From NCBI GenBank assembly GCA_009760855.2, contig WPIO01000154.1, positions 491,001 to 555,000 of the forward strand: DNA of 64,000 bases, in the 5' to 3' direction. The notes under the pieces are model-generated. The model had not been told where the DNA came from. It did not search any database and worked only from the letters and a program-made list of their open reading frames with translations. Position 1 is the stretch's first letter. Each line of letters begins with the position of its first letter. Source of the stretch: Cristatella mucedo. Lineage: Eukaryota; Bryozoa; Phylactolaemata; Cristatellidae. Below, one piece after another: positions 1 to 11,615 of this stretch. A program made the translations under genes and the position numbers.

Positions 1-600
1 TGATTGGCTTGGTTTCACCCCATCCGATTTTTGGAACAAGTTCTTGCCCAAACACAAGGAATGGTAGCACCTGGCACTACAGGACTTGAGGGGTTCTGGA
101 ATACATAGGCCTATATTCTATACGTACAGTGGTTTTAATTTAACTGCAATATATGGGCGTATTAACTGACTCAGACAACAGAGGGCACTTACCATTTTCA
201 CTATTTCGATCTACTTTTTAGTGAATATATTTGAAGAACCGCGATAGAGTGAAGCAGGCGAAATTCGAAGAGCGAAGTGGCGAGGTACAACTGTAAATAA
301 CTAAGGAATGAAGCAGCCTGTTCGAAAGTCATAAGCATCAAGCCTCAACAAGCTGCAAAAATGTACTTCGATGCACCAACGTTCAGCAAAACAAGTCGCA
401 TATTATGCTAAGATCAGTAGGTTTGTTTTGTTGATATTGCTTCTGGTTTACCTTCGAGTTAGACAAGGTTTGCATAATCTTTTTTCAACGCTTTCCTGTT
501 ACGAAGAAATCGTCAAAACGCCAGATCCCGTTTCTAACAATTGTTTCTTTTAAAGGTACGCTATAAAAATATTCGATTGCAGGACCAATCTCCTCAGTAT
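1..600. other. No gene recognised; CPSF4 intron 3 or beyond
   Basis: AT-rich sequence with only short frames and no recognisable repeat or exon. By position it belongs to the intron after CPSF4 exon 3. I looked for the CPSF4 finger 4/5 exon on the minus strand and did not see it. Confidence 0.5.
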
Positions 601-626
601 TTTCTCGACCTTCACTCTTATGGGGA

Positions 627-648
627 ACCTAAGACCTCGGTCTTAGGT
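627..648. repeat. Perfect 10-bp inverted repeat (hairpin)
   Basis: ACCTAAGACC, a 2-base loop, then GGTCTTAGGT. It is a perfect stem with no T-run after it. Probably part of an old repeat that ends in the (TGTAA)n run at 742-762. Confidence 0.6.
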
Positions 649-979
649 CCTTCTTTTCCATTACTCTGATTCTGGCCGATGTCATCATCAAACACAATGT
701 TCTTGGCTGTCCTAAATGCCAGCAACACTCGGTTCAACCTATGTAATGTAATGTAATGTAAGACCCGCCTAAGTCCTGAAATGCACTTGAGTTACTCAAG
801 TCCCTTTTGCTTGCATCGAAGACATTTGCACTTGGATGGCCCCCTAATTTCCTTTAGCTTTACCACGATAAGAACAACATAACAAGTCCAAACCCGGCCA
901 GTGCTCCCCCCCCTACGTTGGAGCACCTCTGCCTCAAAATTGCCCCATTCGATAAAACTTTTGAGAGTCTGTTCATAAT

Positions 980-1400
980 CTGGGCATGCTGGTACACAAT
1001 GTTTTGTCACTGGATGAGTACACTGCCTCCACCGCCAGGTCGGTCAACTTTCAGCAGAGCGACATCGCCTGCCTGTCTGAGCTTCATTGTCTACCTAAGC
1101 ATAGAATCAGCTTCAAACAAAGATCCAGTCACTCTGGTTTACAAGTTGCAGCACTCTCTTGCACCGTAGCCTCTACCTCATCTATCAACAATATCGATCA
1201 GACCTCTCCCCGTCCTCCACTGAGCTCTTGCACCATGTGCTCATCGAATTTCAGTAGTCTCCAGGTCCCTTACGCAACTACTGGAATATTTTTGGTGATA
1301 AGGTGCTCAGCTCGTAAAGTCTGGCACCACTGTCTGGCTTTTGTCACTAGCTGCAATAACTTTGCAGCATTCAAGTCTCTCTCACCTTAAGACAAATCCA
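980..1400 (+). mobile_element. Highly diverged LINE C-terminal fragment
   Basis: Translation gives LSELHCLPKHRISFK, matching the L2/CR1-like signature LHWLPVKQRIDFK. Further on, a stretch aligns with the LINE-A segment before its stop (VWHHCLAFVTSCNNFAAFKS against AWNSLPTCVRTSPDLTTFKK). Old copy, 5'- and 3'-truncated, lying in the CPSF4 intron. Confidence 0.5.
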
Positions 1401-1650
1401 TTCCAGCTCAGCTTTTCCCGCTTTTGCCAGTAGACTTTTTTCCTGCTTGCACTGCATGCTTACCTACGAACGATTAGTGCATCTTACTAAAGAGGGGTTT
1501 AACTAACCACTGGTCGCGAGTATCTTATTATGTGCATGTGCCTGCAGGCCTAGGCACGATACTTCAGTGCACGTGCATGCTTATCTAAGCACGGCACCGC
1601 ACGGCATGCACGTACTTAACATTTAGTTACTAATTGCTTTTCAGCGACTT

Positions 1651-1725
1651 GTAATAATAATAATAATAATGCACTCGATAAAACGTCCCCAGAGAACTCA
1701 ATCTCTCGAGGGTTTACCTCCACTG
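1651..1725 (-). mobile_element. LINE-A 3' end fragment
   Basis: (ATT)n tail at 1652-1668, then the LINE-A terminal hairpin sequence in reverse (GCACTCGATAAAACG...AACTCAATCTCT). Only the last 75 bp or so are present. Confidence 0.65.
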
Positions 1726-1898
1726 GGTAATGCATATTGGCCTAATAAGGTTGAAGACATATTCTTTACCAGAGGTAGACCTGTTGGCTACAAGTATAAC
1801 AGCATTCTCGGGGTATAGGCAAAGTCTGCATATTTGCAAAGCGGAACTGGTGGCCGATGGATTTACAGCCACGCACTAAAGGCTTGCAGCCCTCTTAC

Positions 1899-1994
1899 CA
1901 TGCCTGCAGAATCCACGGTCGTACCACGGACAGTCCTTTCTCTTGCTCTCGGGATCGATATGCAGAAATGGGCATTCACGATTAGCACACTCAC
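1899..1994 (-). CDS. CPSF4: CPSF4 exon 3 (zinc finger 3 end, start of 4)
   Basis: Third exon, 96 bp, with a pyrimidine-rich acceptor ending TTGTTTAG before 1994 and donor GTAAGA starting at 1898. It completes finger 3 (GECANRECPFLH, C-x8-C-x4-C-x3-H across the junction, with the AAUAAA-contacting Phe112) and starts finger 4 (CPWYDRGFCRHG). The three copy-A exons give 134 codons plus one base, about the N-terminal half of the roughly 270-residue family. Finger 4's last ligands, finger 5 and the C-terminal zinc knuckle were not found between 1 and 1890, so they lie beyond the left edge. This is the only exon 3 in the window. It is phase-compatible with both exon 2A and exon 2B. Confidence 0.94.
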
Positions 1995-2004
1995 CTAAAC
2001 AAAC

Positions 2005-3000
2005 AGGATGCATGCCAGACATCGTGCCACCAAGTGCAGCTGCTACGCCCACTTCCGACAAGAAGCAAATGTAGGGAACAGCAATGAAACAGCTGCAACA
2101 ACACATTGCTGTCATTTAGTTTTACGATTTATTATAAATTATTATAAAGCATAAACCGCTAAAAATCAATGCAAAATTTGAAAATTGAACGTTAAAGGTA
2201 CTTTAACGAAAACTTCAAATATCCCTGAAAATTTAATTTGAATAACAACGTTCTGCTGAGAGATAATCCCACAGCATTTAAATGTGTAGTTAAGAGGAAT
2301 GTCAAGAAAATGCTTATACAATTTGTCCGACAATCAAACATGTGCTTATGGCACCTTTCTAAAGACAAATATGTTAGAACTAACATCAGAAGTTCTGACT
2401 TCCACATGAAAGAAAAATCGGTAATGCAAACCATGTCTAACCCGGATGTAAACAGGAAGCAACAAATCTACAAATAAAAAAATACGGATCTCTGCATTAT
2501 ATGCGACTAATATCCCAACTTGTCGAATCTTGGTAGATCGCGATATATGCTTGAAGCTTGTTGAGGTGCATACTTGTGACTTTTATACAACTTCATTTCC
2601 AGGGTTGGTTGGTGCCTTGTAAATTCCATAACTCAGCTAATATTTCACGTATCGGAGTGAAATTTGAAATGCAAGTTTAGCTCTGCTTGTTTGACACGAG
2701 TCTGGAATATTTTTGATTTCGGTTTGATACATTTGGTTATATATGTCCATGATTACTGAAAATAAAGCTCCAGGACGTTTGATAACGTGGTATCTGACAC
2801 TAATCAGAAGGCCAGCCATCAACGGCAAGTCCATTTTTTAGATAAACAATTGAGTTCATAGTAAAGTCGGCTAACACTGCTGAGGAACCACATGTGGCAA
2901 TTAATTGCTATGTAAACGATGTTTAATGCGCCTCATAAATAGTTTTTCACGTGAGTGCTATATGTGATAGTCACTTCACAAAGACAAACCGGGTATTCCA
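2005..3000. other. CPSF4 intron 2, mostly unassigned
   Basis: AT-rich intron sequence between exon 3 (1994) and the SINE at 3000. Short frames on both strands look like shadows. No repeat family recognised. Confidence 0.5.
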
Positions 3001-3262
3001 TTAAAAGCCTGTCGATTTACTGCATGCAAGGCTGTAAGAGCCTCAAGCCCCCAAATGGGCTAGCCATCATGCTTGTTTGGGCCAGAAGCCGCTTAGCTAC
3101 CTCAGCTACTTCGATGCTGGTAACTCAATCGTATAGCAACCGAAGAGCTTTAGAGGCAACCACTTCCGGTTGTCGTGGGCATAAAAGAATTGCCTGCTGC
3201 TGAATTCGAACCCAAAACCTGAGCCGTCAAGTGCAAGCACCTTACCCCTAGGCTAATCTGAC
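3000..3262 (-). mobile_element. tRNA-derived SINE-1
   Basis: Read on the minus strand, 3262 starts a tRNA-like head with box A TAGCCTAGGGG (about 3250) and box B GGTTCGAATTC about 50 bases downstream, matching the RNA polymerase III internal promoter. The body (AAGTGGTTGCCTCTAAAG, then TTCGGTTGCTATAC) is shared with copies near 12388, 30845 and 62655. Sits in CPSF4 intron 2. Confidence 0.75.
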
Positions 3263-3364
3263 CGGCTCAGGGAGGCTCAGCCTGCCCACGCTGCTGCAGT
3301 GATGCTGCAGAACCAATTAGTGCATCACCCAGGCCATAGGAGGAACCAGTAGTTCTGGTCATAC

Positions 3365-3568
3365 CGAATTTTGAGTAGAAATAGCACTCGGGCATCTTGG
3401 ACATGTCGAATTCGTGCAGGAACTCGCAGTCGTCGCCTTTCTTGCACAGGCCCCGCAGCCAGTGCTTGCAAACGATGCTGCGGTCGCCACGCACGTGCCG
3501 GAATGGGCACATGCCACCGTGACTGCACTGGCCCCTCTGATGAAAAGTGCATATGGCAGCACCAGACT
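3365..3568 (-). CDS. CPSF4: CPSF4 exon 2, copy A (zinc fingers 1-2, start of 3)
   Basis: Second exon of the same gene, 204 bp. The acceptor ends TTTGTAG just before 3568 and the donor GTATGA starts at 3364. It encodes two complete CCCH fingers of spacing C-x7-C-x5-C-x3-H: CTFHQRGQCSHGGMCPFRH and CKHWLRGLCKKGDDCEFLH. It also carries the first Cys of finger 3 (ECYFYSKF). Residues known from CPSF30 structures to contact AAUAAA are present: Lys69, His70 and Phe84 in finger 2 and Phe98 in finger 3 (human numbering). The exon ends one base into a Gly codon, which is completed by GT at the start of exon 3. Intron 2 is 1370 bp and contains a tRNA-derived SINE. Confidence 0.95.
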
Positions 3569-3639
3569 CTACAAACGAAAAGCTTCCGGCATCATCGGTA
3601 CCATCGAACGACCTCGACATCTTACTCTGCAGGATCACG

Positions 3640-4515
3640 GATCTGAACAGCTGCTAATCATTGTCAATCCAACTGCCAACTCCGGCAAAACAGCACATTT
3701 GAAGAGACAAAGAAAGCTCCTAGTTGAGAATCAAGCACTCATGCATCAGGTGTCTTCATTTTACAATAGACTTATTCATTTAGACACGCGCTCCCATCTC
3801 AAACACTGCATAGGCAATTGTCTCGAGTTATGCACTGCCGACATAGGACAATCAGTTATCCGACACATCAAATAATCAGGTAATCCGACAAATAGCAGCT
3901 CGACGATGCACGACACGGGACACCAAAACAAACGACCAATCCGCTTTAACATTGCCAGACCCCTTTCCTTAATATTAAAGCTTTTAACAGATTGAGCAGT
4001 TCTGGCTATAAAGCCCAACGCAGGTGCAAATCGAAGCAGGCAGCACAGTTAAAGAAGTTGCCGGTGAGAGGGAGTGAAGAAAGATGCATGGCTGAACGAA
4101 GCCAAAGCAAGGGTTGCTAAGGGCACAGTTCCAAAGGTAGAGCGGCAAGTCAAAATAGCGACAGGCCAGTTGCATGGCAGTCCACGAGGGTATGCATGCA
4201 CAAACTACGACCACAGCAAGACTACACAACGAAAAAGTGAGCACACGTGAGGGCACAACAGGAGGACTCAAAAGTAGACAGACAGGTGCCAAATTTTGGA
4301 CAGCACACCAGGGAGATACATATACGGTAGAAACCTGATTGTACCTGGGACAGCAGACCAGCATCACAATGGCAGCAGTGTTGCAAAGATTGCTTCCCTG
4401 TGCAGCAACTGCAGTGGGGGGGGGGGCTTGGCAGTTAACACAACAGCTGAGTTGACAGCATACTTCTTCGACCGAAGCTGCTTCCACAAACTAGACAAAA
4501 GTCATATGATAGGTA
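3640..4515. other. CPSF4 intron 1A, unassigned
   Basis: No exon or recognised repeat. A G-run (4415-4428) and short shadow frames only. Confidence 0.5.
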
Positions 4516-4520
4516 TATCA

Positions 4521-4623
4521 GATATATATATATATATATATATATACATGCATATATATATATGTGCATATATATATGTGCATATATATATGTGCATATA
4601 TATATGCATATATATATATATGC

Positions 4624-4654
<31 letters not shown>
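4521..4654. repeat. (AT)n microsatellite with ATATATATGTGC variants
   Basis: 134 bp of TA repeats with regularly spaced GTGC/GCAT interruptions. Open frames here encode only Tyr/Ile repeats and are not genes. Confidence 0.95.
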
Positions 4655-4655
<1 letters not shown>

Positions 4656-4680
4656 CATCAGACATGATAGCAAAAGGGGC

Positions 4681-5090
4681 AAACCTTAATAATAATAATA
4701 ATAATATTGCACTTGATAAAGCGCCCTCAGAGAACTTAATCTCTTTCTAGGTGCTTTACATTTGCTGCAAAGTGATACGCAATAGAATAGTAAGTAAAAT
4801 CATGCTTGAAAAACAAACAAAATGAATAACATGGTTAGGGGTTACATGCACTGGGTCAGCATGCAAATGTGGTTAGTGGCAGCATGCACAGTGTCAGCAC
4901 GCATAAGCACATCGAGGACGAATCACAAGGACCCACTAAATGCTGTCCTAAATAGGTATGTTTTTAAGTTTCTTTTAAATGTGGTCAGGTCAGGGGATGT
5001 TCTGATGCAGGTCGGGAGGGAGTTCCAGGCTGTGGGAGCAACCTTAGTGGATATCAGAAGCTTGAGAAGAAATTAGAGAAGAGTTGGCAA
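4681..5090 (-). mobile_element. LINE-A, 3' 400 bp
   Basis: (ATT)n tail, terminal hairpin and 3' UTR (GCATGCACAGTGTCAGCACG), then the end of the RT ORF (reverse of ACCCACTAAATGCTGTCCTAA). 5'-truncated at about 5090, in CPSF4 intron 1A. Confidence 0.85.
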
Positions 5091-5264
5091 TTTCTCCTCT
5101 TCTAGGGCAGTGTGGTGCAGCTGTTAACGCCCACGAGCGGAGCCACCGGAGTGAACGCTGGGGTACCAACCGGATAATCTGCTATTGAAACCGAAGCTTA
5201 AGAGCCAAAAAATTGCAAATCCGAGCCGAAGCAGCTTTTCCACAGCTAACCGAGTGTGAATGGA

Positions 5265-5335
5265 GCTGGGCCAATCACGGGGGAGAGAGAAAGAGAGAGA
5301 GGGAGAGAGGAGAGAGGGAGAGAGGAGGGGGCAGG
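5265..5335. repeat. GA-rich low-complexity run
   Basis: Imperfect GAGAGAGGGAGAGAGGA tract. Confidence 0.8.
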
Positions 5336-5404
5336 TAAGAGACAAAAGTAGGTGAGAGAAGAGTGTAGAAATAAGTTACCACACACCTTGCTGCTTCTGA
5401 GAAT

Positions 5405-5500
5405 TAAGCAACAATGATAATAATAATAGCAATAATAATACATTTGCATATAGCCTAGAGAACTAATATATCTCTTTCTAAGCACTGTACACATGGTGGA
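5405..5500 (-). mobile_element. LINE-A 3' end fragment
   Basis: (ATT)n-type tail followed by a diverged terminal hairpin (CTAGAGAACTAATATATCTCTTTCTA). Confidence 0.5.
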
Positions 5501-5623
5501 AAAAAGGTGGACAAGTCAACAAGGATGACAGGAACACACTGCCGATGCTGACCAATAGCAAACCAAGAGAGACAAGGCAGCAAGACATGAACTGCATGAC
5601 GAAACCACAACCATGAGCAGAAA

Positions 5624-6003
5624 AGTAACATTTGATCTGAATGAGGACTGTCTATGAGTAACGAGCTAATGAGTAACAGCCTAAGGCAGGCAAAGTCCCA
5701 ATCATAGGCACGCCTACCAGAGCTGCCTCTTTTCTTTTAGAAAAACACCACACAAAAACTTGCACCTTTTGGGAGAACATGCAAATTTGAAAAAATCAGC
5801 AGTCCATGCCACCAGTAACATTTGATCTGAATGAGGACTGTCTATGAGTAACGAGCTAATGAGTAACAGCCTAAGGCAGGCAAAGTCCCAATCATAGGCA
5901 CGCCTACCAGAGCTGCCTCTTTTCTTTTAGAAAAACACCACACAAAAACTTGCACCTTTTGGGAGAACATGCAAATTTGAAAAAATCAGCAGTCCATGCC
6001 ACC
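5624..6003. repeat. 190-bp tandem duplication
   Basis: 5631-5820 and 5821-6010 are identical in every base except one near the end (ACA against GCA). No coding content or known repeat. Lies in CPSF4 intron 1A. Either a very recent tandem duplication or an assembly artefact. Confidence 0.95.
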
Positions 6004-6774
6004 AGTAGCAAGCACGGTCTAGTAGCTCCCCCTTAGACACATTTATTAACAACTGAAAAAAACATTAAATTGTAAGCTCCTGATAAAACTTACCCATGCA
6101 ATCAAACTAAACCTTGTAAAAAATGTATTTGCTATACTGTTATCTGTTCGTGTATGGTGTAAGCTTATACAGCTTGAAATCATTCATGAACAGCATTAAC
6201 GAAAGCAAAGGTTTTAAAGCAAGAGCTGGATGCAAGCTCATTGCCTGGTTAGCCCCAGTACTCCTATGGCAAGTTACCAGGTTAATAGGAGGCTTGCACA
6301 GCACCCTCGGGGATCTACATCTCTATTCAAGCACTTTACAAATTGCTGCAAGAGTGGCAATCACCGAAGGTTAAAGACGTGCACGGCATAATGGTTAGAC
6401 AAAGTACGCAAACTAAAGTACGCAAGACACTCACAGCTGCCCATCAGTGGGACCATCGATTAGTAGCATGCACTGAAACGTGTACAATTAAGTAGCCAAC
6501 GCACATATGAAATAAACAAGATAAATTCATTAGGGCACAGCTAAAGCTAAGTGGAGCACATATGTCTTTGGCTGAGACTTTAATAATGCAAAGTCATTGC
6601 ACGTGGCAAAAAAAGCTGGCCGATGCTGGCCGTGAGTTCTTAGACAAAAGCTGGCCGCAAGTTCCAGCCATGTGGTGACTATAAACTGCATGCCTAATCC
6701 CCCAAAAGATATCAATTTTGTGGGAGAACAGCAACACTACTAGAAGTCAAGAAGCAGGTGTTTCGAGAGGACAA

Positions 6775-6832
6775 TGTGGCCGTAAGGAGGTCGAGGGCAC
6801 TAAATAAATGTATTATTATTATTATTATATAG
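6775..6832 (+). mobile_element. LINE-A tail fragment
   Basis: Ends with the GAGGGC...AAATGTATTATTATT pattern seen at complete LINE-A 3' ends. Confidence 0.4.
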
Positions 6833-6929
6833 AGGTTGGTGCAAGCAAGTAGAACAACCAGTAAGCCAGAGGTGAGAGAGAGAGAGAGAGGCAGAGTGAA
6901 TGTTGAAGTCGATTTGATGCTAGATAAGT

Positions 6930-7560
6930 GGTGAGTAAAGCTCAGACAAATGCGATGTGATGTGGCAGCTCTGGCGTTAAAGACAGATCAGACGAGCTGC
7001 TGAGTTGTGAACCAGTAGCAGACGATTAAGGGCACTGACCAGGAGTTTTGAATGACGAGAACTGCAGTTGCGATTCTGCAAGTGCATGAATTCGACTGGC
7101 AGTCGTATTCCTGCCTAAGCAGATTCTCTTTTTAGCAATATTTTCCATCAGAAAGTAGGCCGACCTGACAGTGGAGGGACCGTGCTCACCCCATGACAAG
7201 TTTTGGAACAGTATGCCTAGATAAACTATGGGCAGATGTGCAGGGACTGATACTAGCTGAACCAATATTTAAGGCGAGGCCTTCCAAATTGGGGTAGACA
7301 GCGAGCTATTAGCTTGGTCTTATCGCCAAGCTTCAGAAAGTTAATGTTAAAGTGAAAAGTCATCCATGTTCGAATGATGTTGATGAAGACTGCAAGGAAA
7401 TTAAGTAAGTCAGACGTGAAGCAAGGCTTAAAAAGTCGAATACTAGGTAGAGCTTACAGTCATCGGTGTACAAATGAAAACCACGTTTGCATTTGGTGAT
7501 GTCATCGGCCAGAGGCTGAGCATGGATAGTAAAAAGGAGGCTGCGATCGTATGATCGAAG
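6930..7560 (-). mobile_element. Old LINE RT fragment
   Basis: On the minus strand 7495-7430 translates as FHLYTDDCKLYL, matching the LINE-A catalytic segment [12 protein letters not shown] with Ala to Thr. Flanking sequence follows LINE-A order (a GTGATGTGGCAG motif near 6957) but with many stops and indels. Confidence 0.55.
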
Positions 7561-8084
7561 CCTTTGTGGTACTTAGCCATACTTTAGGGGCTTTTGCATG
7601 ATGGGGCTTCCGCCTTAAACAACTAGACCCTGACATCTCTCACAGAGGTACCATCTAGCCCATAATAACTGCAAAGCTAATAATTATTACACATTTGCAT
7701 TCCACCCATACAACTATATCTATTTCTAGACATTATATATGCTGGATCAGAAATTCACACAAGAGATGCCTAGCTGCCAATGCTTATGCCTTCAGCAAGC
7801 ACCTGATTGTACAGCTAGAAAGAATTAAAATGCAAAAAGTGACTTTTAAGTGTCACTCTAATTTAAGCACACGTGAATATTTGCAGTATCAAGAAGCTGA
7901 AAGTAGAAAACTTGATAGTGGAGCTGATACGGTCATCAAGCTAAAGGACATTCTGCAAAAATAACACACCACAAGTTTGTGCAGCAGCAATAAGAGAGAT
8001 GCTGTATAGGCTGATCCTGAGGGTAAGGCTATATAGTTCTGGGTGACACTATCATTGCACATAATTCTTCAAGCAGTAACGCCA

Positions 8085-8250
8085 ATGGGCAATTTAAGAA
8101 AGCTAACATCCAAGTGCAAACGTTGGCAATACCATATGCGCGAGAGTTGAGAGAATCTGAGGGGAATAGATCGGGTAGGATCAAAACACGAGTAGACCTC
8201 AGTGTCATCAGCATATAGCGATAGCCTAGATTGTGGGGGGGTGCACTTGT
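8085..8250 (-). mobile_element. LINE-A RT fragment
   Basis: Minus-strand frame contains LSLYADDTEVYSCFDPTRS, the YADD active-site segment of LINE-A, with flanking breaks. About 160 bp are recognisable. Confidence 0.65.
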
Positions 8251-8509
8251 TGATCCAGGTGGAGAGATCCAAGTCCTGCTGCCTAAAATCCACTATTGCT
8301 CACAGCAAGCGGGAGAGATAGCCGCAGATAGTCGTTCCTCTGCAGCTCCTTAAACGATCTGTAACCAACTGACCTTTCCTTTGCTAGAGGGTGACTACAT
8401 ACACATTGTGATCTAAGATGGGGATCTAGGACAGACCTGGGATACATCATACTCCAAAGGCTCACCGGGTAACGACTGGCCGGTTAGTTCTCCACTCTAA
8501 AATCTCCGT

Positions 8510-8790
8510 TTAAGATAACAATAATAATACATTTGACATAGCACCCTAAGAGAGCTCAATCTCTTTCTAGGCACATTACATTTGCTGCAAAGGAAGCACG
8601 ATCGAATGGTTAGCGGAAGCATGCTCAATAAACGAGAATAACACATCAGGGATGACATGCATAGGGTCAGCATGCAAGTTGGTTGGTGGCAGCAGCACAC
8701 ACAGTGTCAGATTAACGCCTAAGCACATAACGGACGAATCGCAGGAACCAGCTAAATGCTGTGATAAATAGGTGCCACTTCAGTAGAGAG
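8510..8790 (-). mobile_element. LINE-A 3' end
   Basis: (ATT)n-like tail, hairpin and 3' UTR (GTCAGCATGCAAGTTGGTTGG), reaching the end of the ORF region near 8760. Confidence 0.75.
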
Positions 8791-9091
8791 CACAGCTGCC
8801 AACGCAGGAGCATGCTCCTCTCAGAAGAAAGCCGACTTGGTATCGAGGACAAAGCAGCCGAGCAGCACGGTGCAGGTACGAGATGCCGCTGTATGGATCT
8901 CGCGAAAGCAGTTCTCGCGGTTCGGGTAGTCAACTTCCGAATAACTGAAGAGCGGAGTCAGCAACTGCCAGAACAGTGCGGCAGCAGCAACGCAAAATCT
9001 TCAAGCTAACCAAAGAATATAACTCGACAGTGACAAGCAACGTCTGTCCTGATGTAAGGATGAGAATCAGGACCGAGGCAGCAGTTGGTAA

Positions 9092-9530
9092 ATGCAATGT
9101 ATCTCCGTCTGTAACTCCACAAAGTCATAAACACCATGTGGGTGTTATGCAGGAGAGTTTTGTATAGCGCACTCACAGCCTAAGCGGCTTTCGGTAGCCA
9201 ACAGACTTCGTCTCATGCAACAAAGAGAAAGTGGGAAGCATAGCAGAGTCAGGAGAGCAGTTGAGGTAGTGAGTAGCATGGAAGTAGCAGCTCAGGACCG
9301 CTAAAAAAGATGTGCCGTAGTCGGCAGTAGGAGAGTAGTTGTCGCTGCGTAAGAATTGTGGAAGCTAGTTCCACAGCCTAGGACCTGCAGAGCTAAAGCT
9401 TCTGTCGCTAAATGTCTTTAAGCGGAGGAATAGGACAGCTAATTTATTGTCCACACAGGACCTCAGGGCACGAACAGGCTGAAACTGATGCAGCAGTTCA
9501 GCTAGGTACGAAGGAGCCAAAAACAGCCAG
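9092..9530 (-). mobile_element. LINE-B 3' end
   Basis: Begins (AATGT)n-like, then the LINE-B 3' UTR (GTAACTCCACAAAGTCATAA, GTGGGTGTTATGCAGG) and the reverse of the C-terminal coding segment up to the GAACTGCTGCATCAGTTTCA region. 5'-truncated at about 9530, only 200 bp downstream of CPSF4 exon 1A. Confidence 0.8.
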
Positions 9531-9736
9531 AGTATGAAATCGCGGCGCCGGAAAGACGGCGGCAGAGCATTGCCAGGCGCAACCCGTGCTGAGATAAAAG
9601 ATGCAACCTTCGTGTCATGCGGAGCGAGCTCTAAGTGCTATTGCTTGAAGGTACGGCTGAACTCAGTTTTTGCGATTCAGTGCGATTCGGATAACGGCGG
9701 CAAACGAGCCGCCACACTACCCCAGTCAGAACTTAC

Positions 9737-9839
9737 TGTCCATTCCAGGAAAAGGCAGCGGCTTCGCTCCTATCTGCAGCTCAAGAGCTGTTTCGATATC
9801 GAACTTGATGTTAGACACGCTGGCAACGATTTCCTGCAT
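9737..9839 (-). CDS. CPSF4: CPSF4 (CPSF30) exon 1, copy A
   Basis: First coding exon of the 30-kDa subunit of the cleavage and polyadenylation specificity factor, a nuclear protein that reads the AAUAAA poly(A) signal with WDR33. Starting at ATG 9839 the exon encodes 34 residues (begins MQEIVASVSN, ends PLPFPGMD) plus one base. It matches the start of animal CPSF4 nearly residue for residue. It ends at a consensus donor GTAAGT (9736-9731) in phase 1. The leftover A joins the AG that opens exon 2 to make the expected Lys, so the junction reads MDKSGAA. Intron 1 is 6168 bp and packed with LINE fragments. No in-frame ATG further upstream gives a family-like extension. The open plus-strand frame across this exon is an antisense shadow. 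Confidence 0.93.
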
Positions 9840-10290
9840 CTTCTCTCTTTAACCACAACTCAACCCACCACGACGAGAAAAAGCCGCCGGCCAGTCGGCG
9901 GACGCGGTAGTACAAGATTACGCATCTCCAGATGCAAAGAGCTCGGCGCAAGCGCAGTGCGGTTTGGCTTGGCCGGCCGCGCAAACCGTGGGGGCGTAGA
10001 GGCTTCGGCGCGCGCAGGAGGTAGATATGCACACTGGCCGCACCCTCTTGGCTTGCCAAGCGCTGCAACAACAAACGTCAGCACCGAAACAGAGGCCGGG
10101 TGTTCCAAGTATTCCGCTATTTCACATAAACGTCGTGACATTCCAAATGCAGAGAAAAATAAGCCCGCGGCGGTAGCTCTGCGGTAAGTTGTACCGCCGT
10201 CTCGCTCCACCTAACGAAAGTCGCCACATATCTCTGCCCAGAGCACGAACCTAAGCTTCGACAAACGTCCGCCGAGGTGGGAATTCAACA
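9840..10290 (-). promoter_or_regulatory. CpG-rich 5' region of CPSF4 copy A
   Basis: The 450 bp upstream of the exon 1A start codon are visibly richer in G+C and CpG than the flanks (clusters around 9885-10025 and 10180-10330). Promoter and 5' UTR are expected here for a housekeeping gene. No TATA box is obvious at a sensible distance. The block has no LINE or SINE sequence, unlike the DNA on either side. Function is inferred from position and composition only. Confidence 0.45.
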
Positions 10291-10374
10291 TAGCACGTCC
10301 ACCAGGGCACTACGGCGCGCGGCACTTCTCTCTAAACACATGCGTTGCTGCTCCATTCCATCACCATTCCGTCG

Positions 10375-10478
10375 CGTTTCCCTTTGCAGCAAATGTAAAG
10401 CGCCTCGAAAGAGAGACTGAGTTCTCCTAGGGCGCTTTATCAAGTATGTTATTATTATTATTACTATTACTATTACAG
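10375..10478 (+). mobile_element. LINE-A 3' end fragment
   Basis: GCAGCAAATGTAAAGCGCCT, hairpin, GGGCGCTTTATCAAGT, then an (ATT)n tail. About 100 bp. Confidence 0.8.
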
Positions 10479-10479
10479 G

Positions 10480-10970
10480 TAGGAGAGACTGCGTAGTCGC
10501 TAAATTCTCGGCAGTGAAGCAGCGCTTAGCTGCCACCGCTGCTGTACGAGCGAAGGGATTTGTAGTGGATGACTCGCGTTGTAATTCGCGGTACAGACAT
10601 ATTTTTTCTGGGAGACCCTAAACGACAACTGCTTTTTATTCCATTGAAACCAATCACCCAGTATGACGGAAAAATAAGTGTGATTTTTCCATCCTTGATG
10701 CAATAATCGGTGCATATTGGACAATAATACGCTTTTAGTGTGCCACAAAACTTTAATTCGTTTAGCCTCTACCACGGTGAAGCGGGGCAAGTTGAGTAGT
10801 GGGTCAGAGAATAGCGGCTGCAGCGGAACTTCGGAGTCGGTATCAAATAGCAAGCAGCTCATTAGCACGTTCTTCTTATTCATGTTTCTGCTGGAAAAGC
10901 CATAACACGTAAGGTCATTAGAATTTCACATTTTCTTTCGGCGATTCGCTGGCTCCTAAAGAGAGATAGA
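10480..10970. other. Unassigned
   Basis: A 127-codon minus frame (10500-10883) has no recognisable motif. Nothing else seen. Confidence 0.4.
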
Positions 10971-10972
10971 GG

Positions 10973-11615
<643 letters not shown>

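Noticed and set aside
3250-3262. A true tRNA gene on the minus strand near 3190-3262
   Set aside because: The acceptor and anticodon stems do not pair properly and the body is shared with other SINE-1 copies.
4296-4667. Tyr/Ile-rich frames over 4.5-4.65 kb and 20.3-20.6 kb
   Set aside because: Translations of (AT)n microsatellites.
9534-10187. 217-codon plus-strand frame with Arg-rich sequence
   Set aside because: It is antisense to CPSF4 exon 1A and its CpG-rich 5' region; no domain, and the minus strand explains the conservation.
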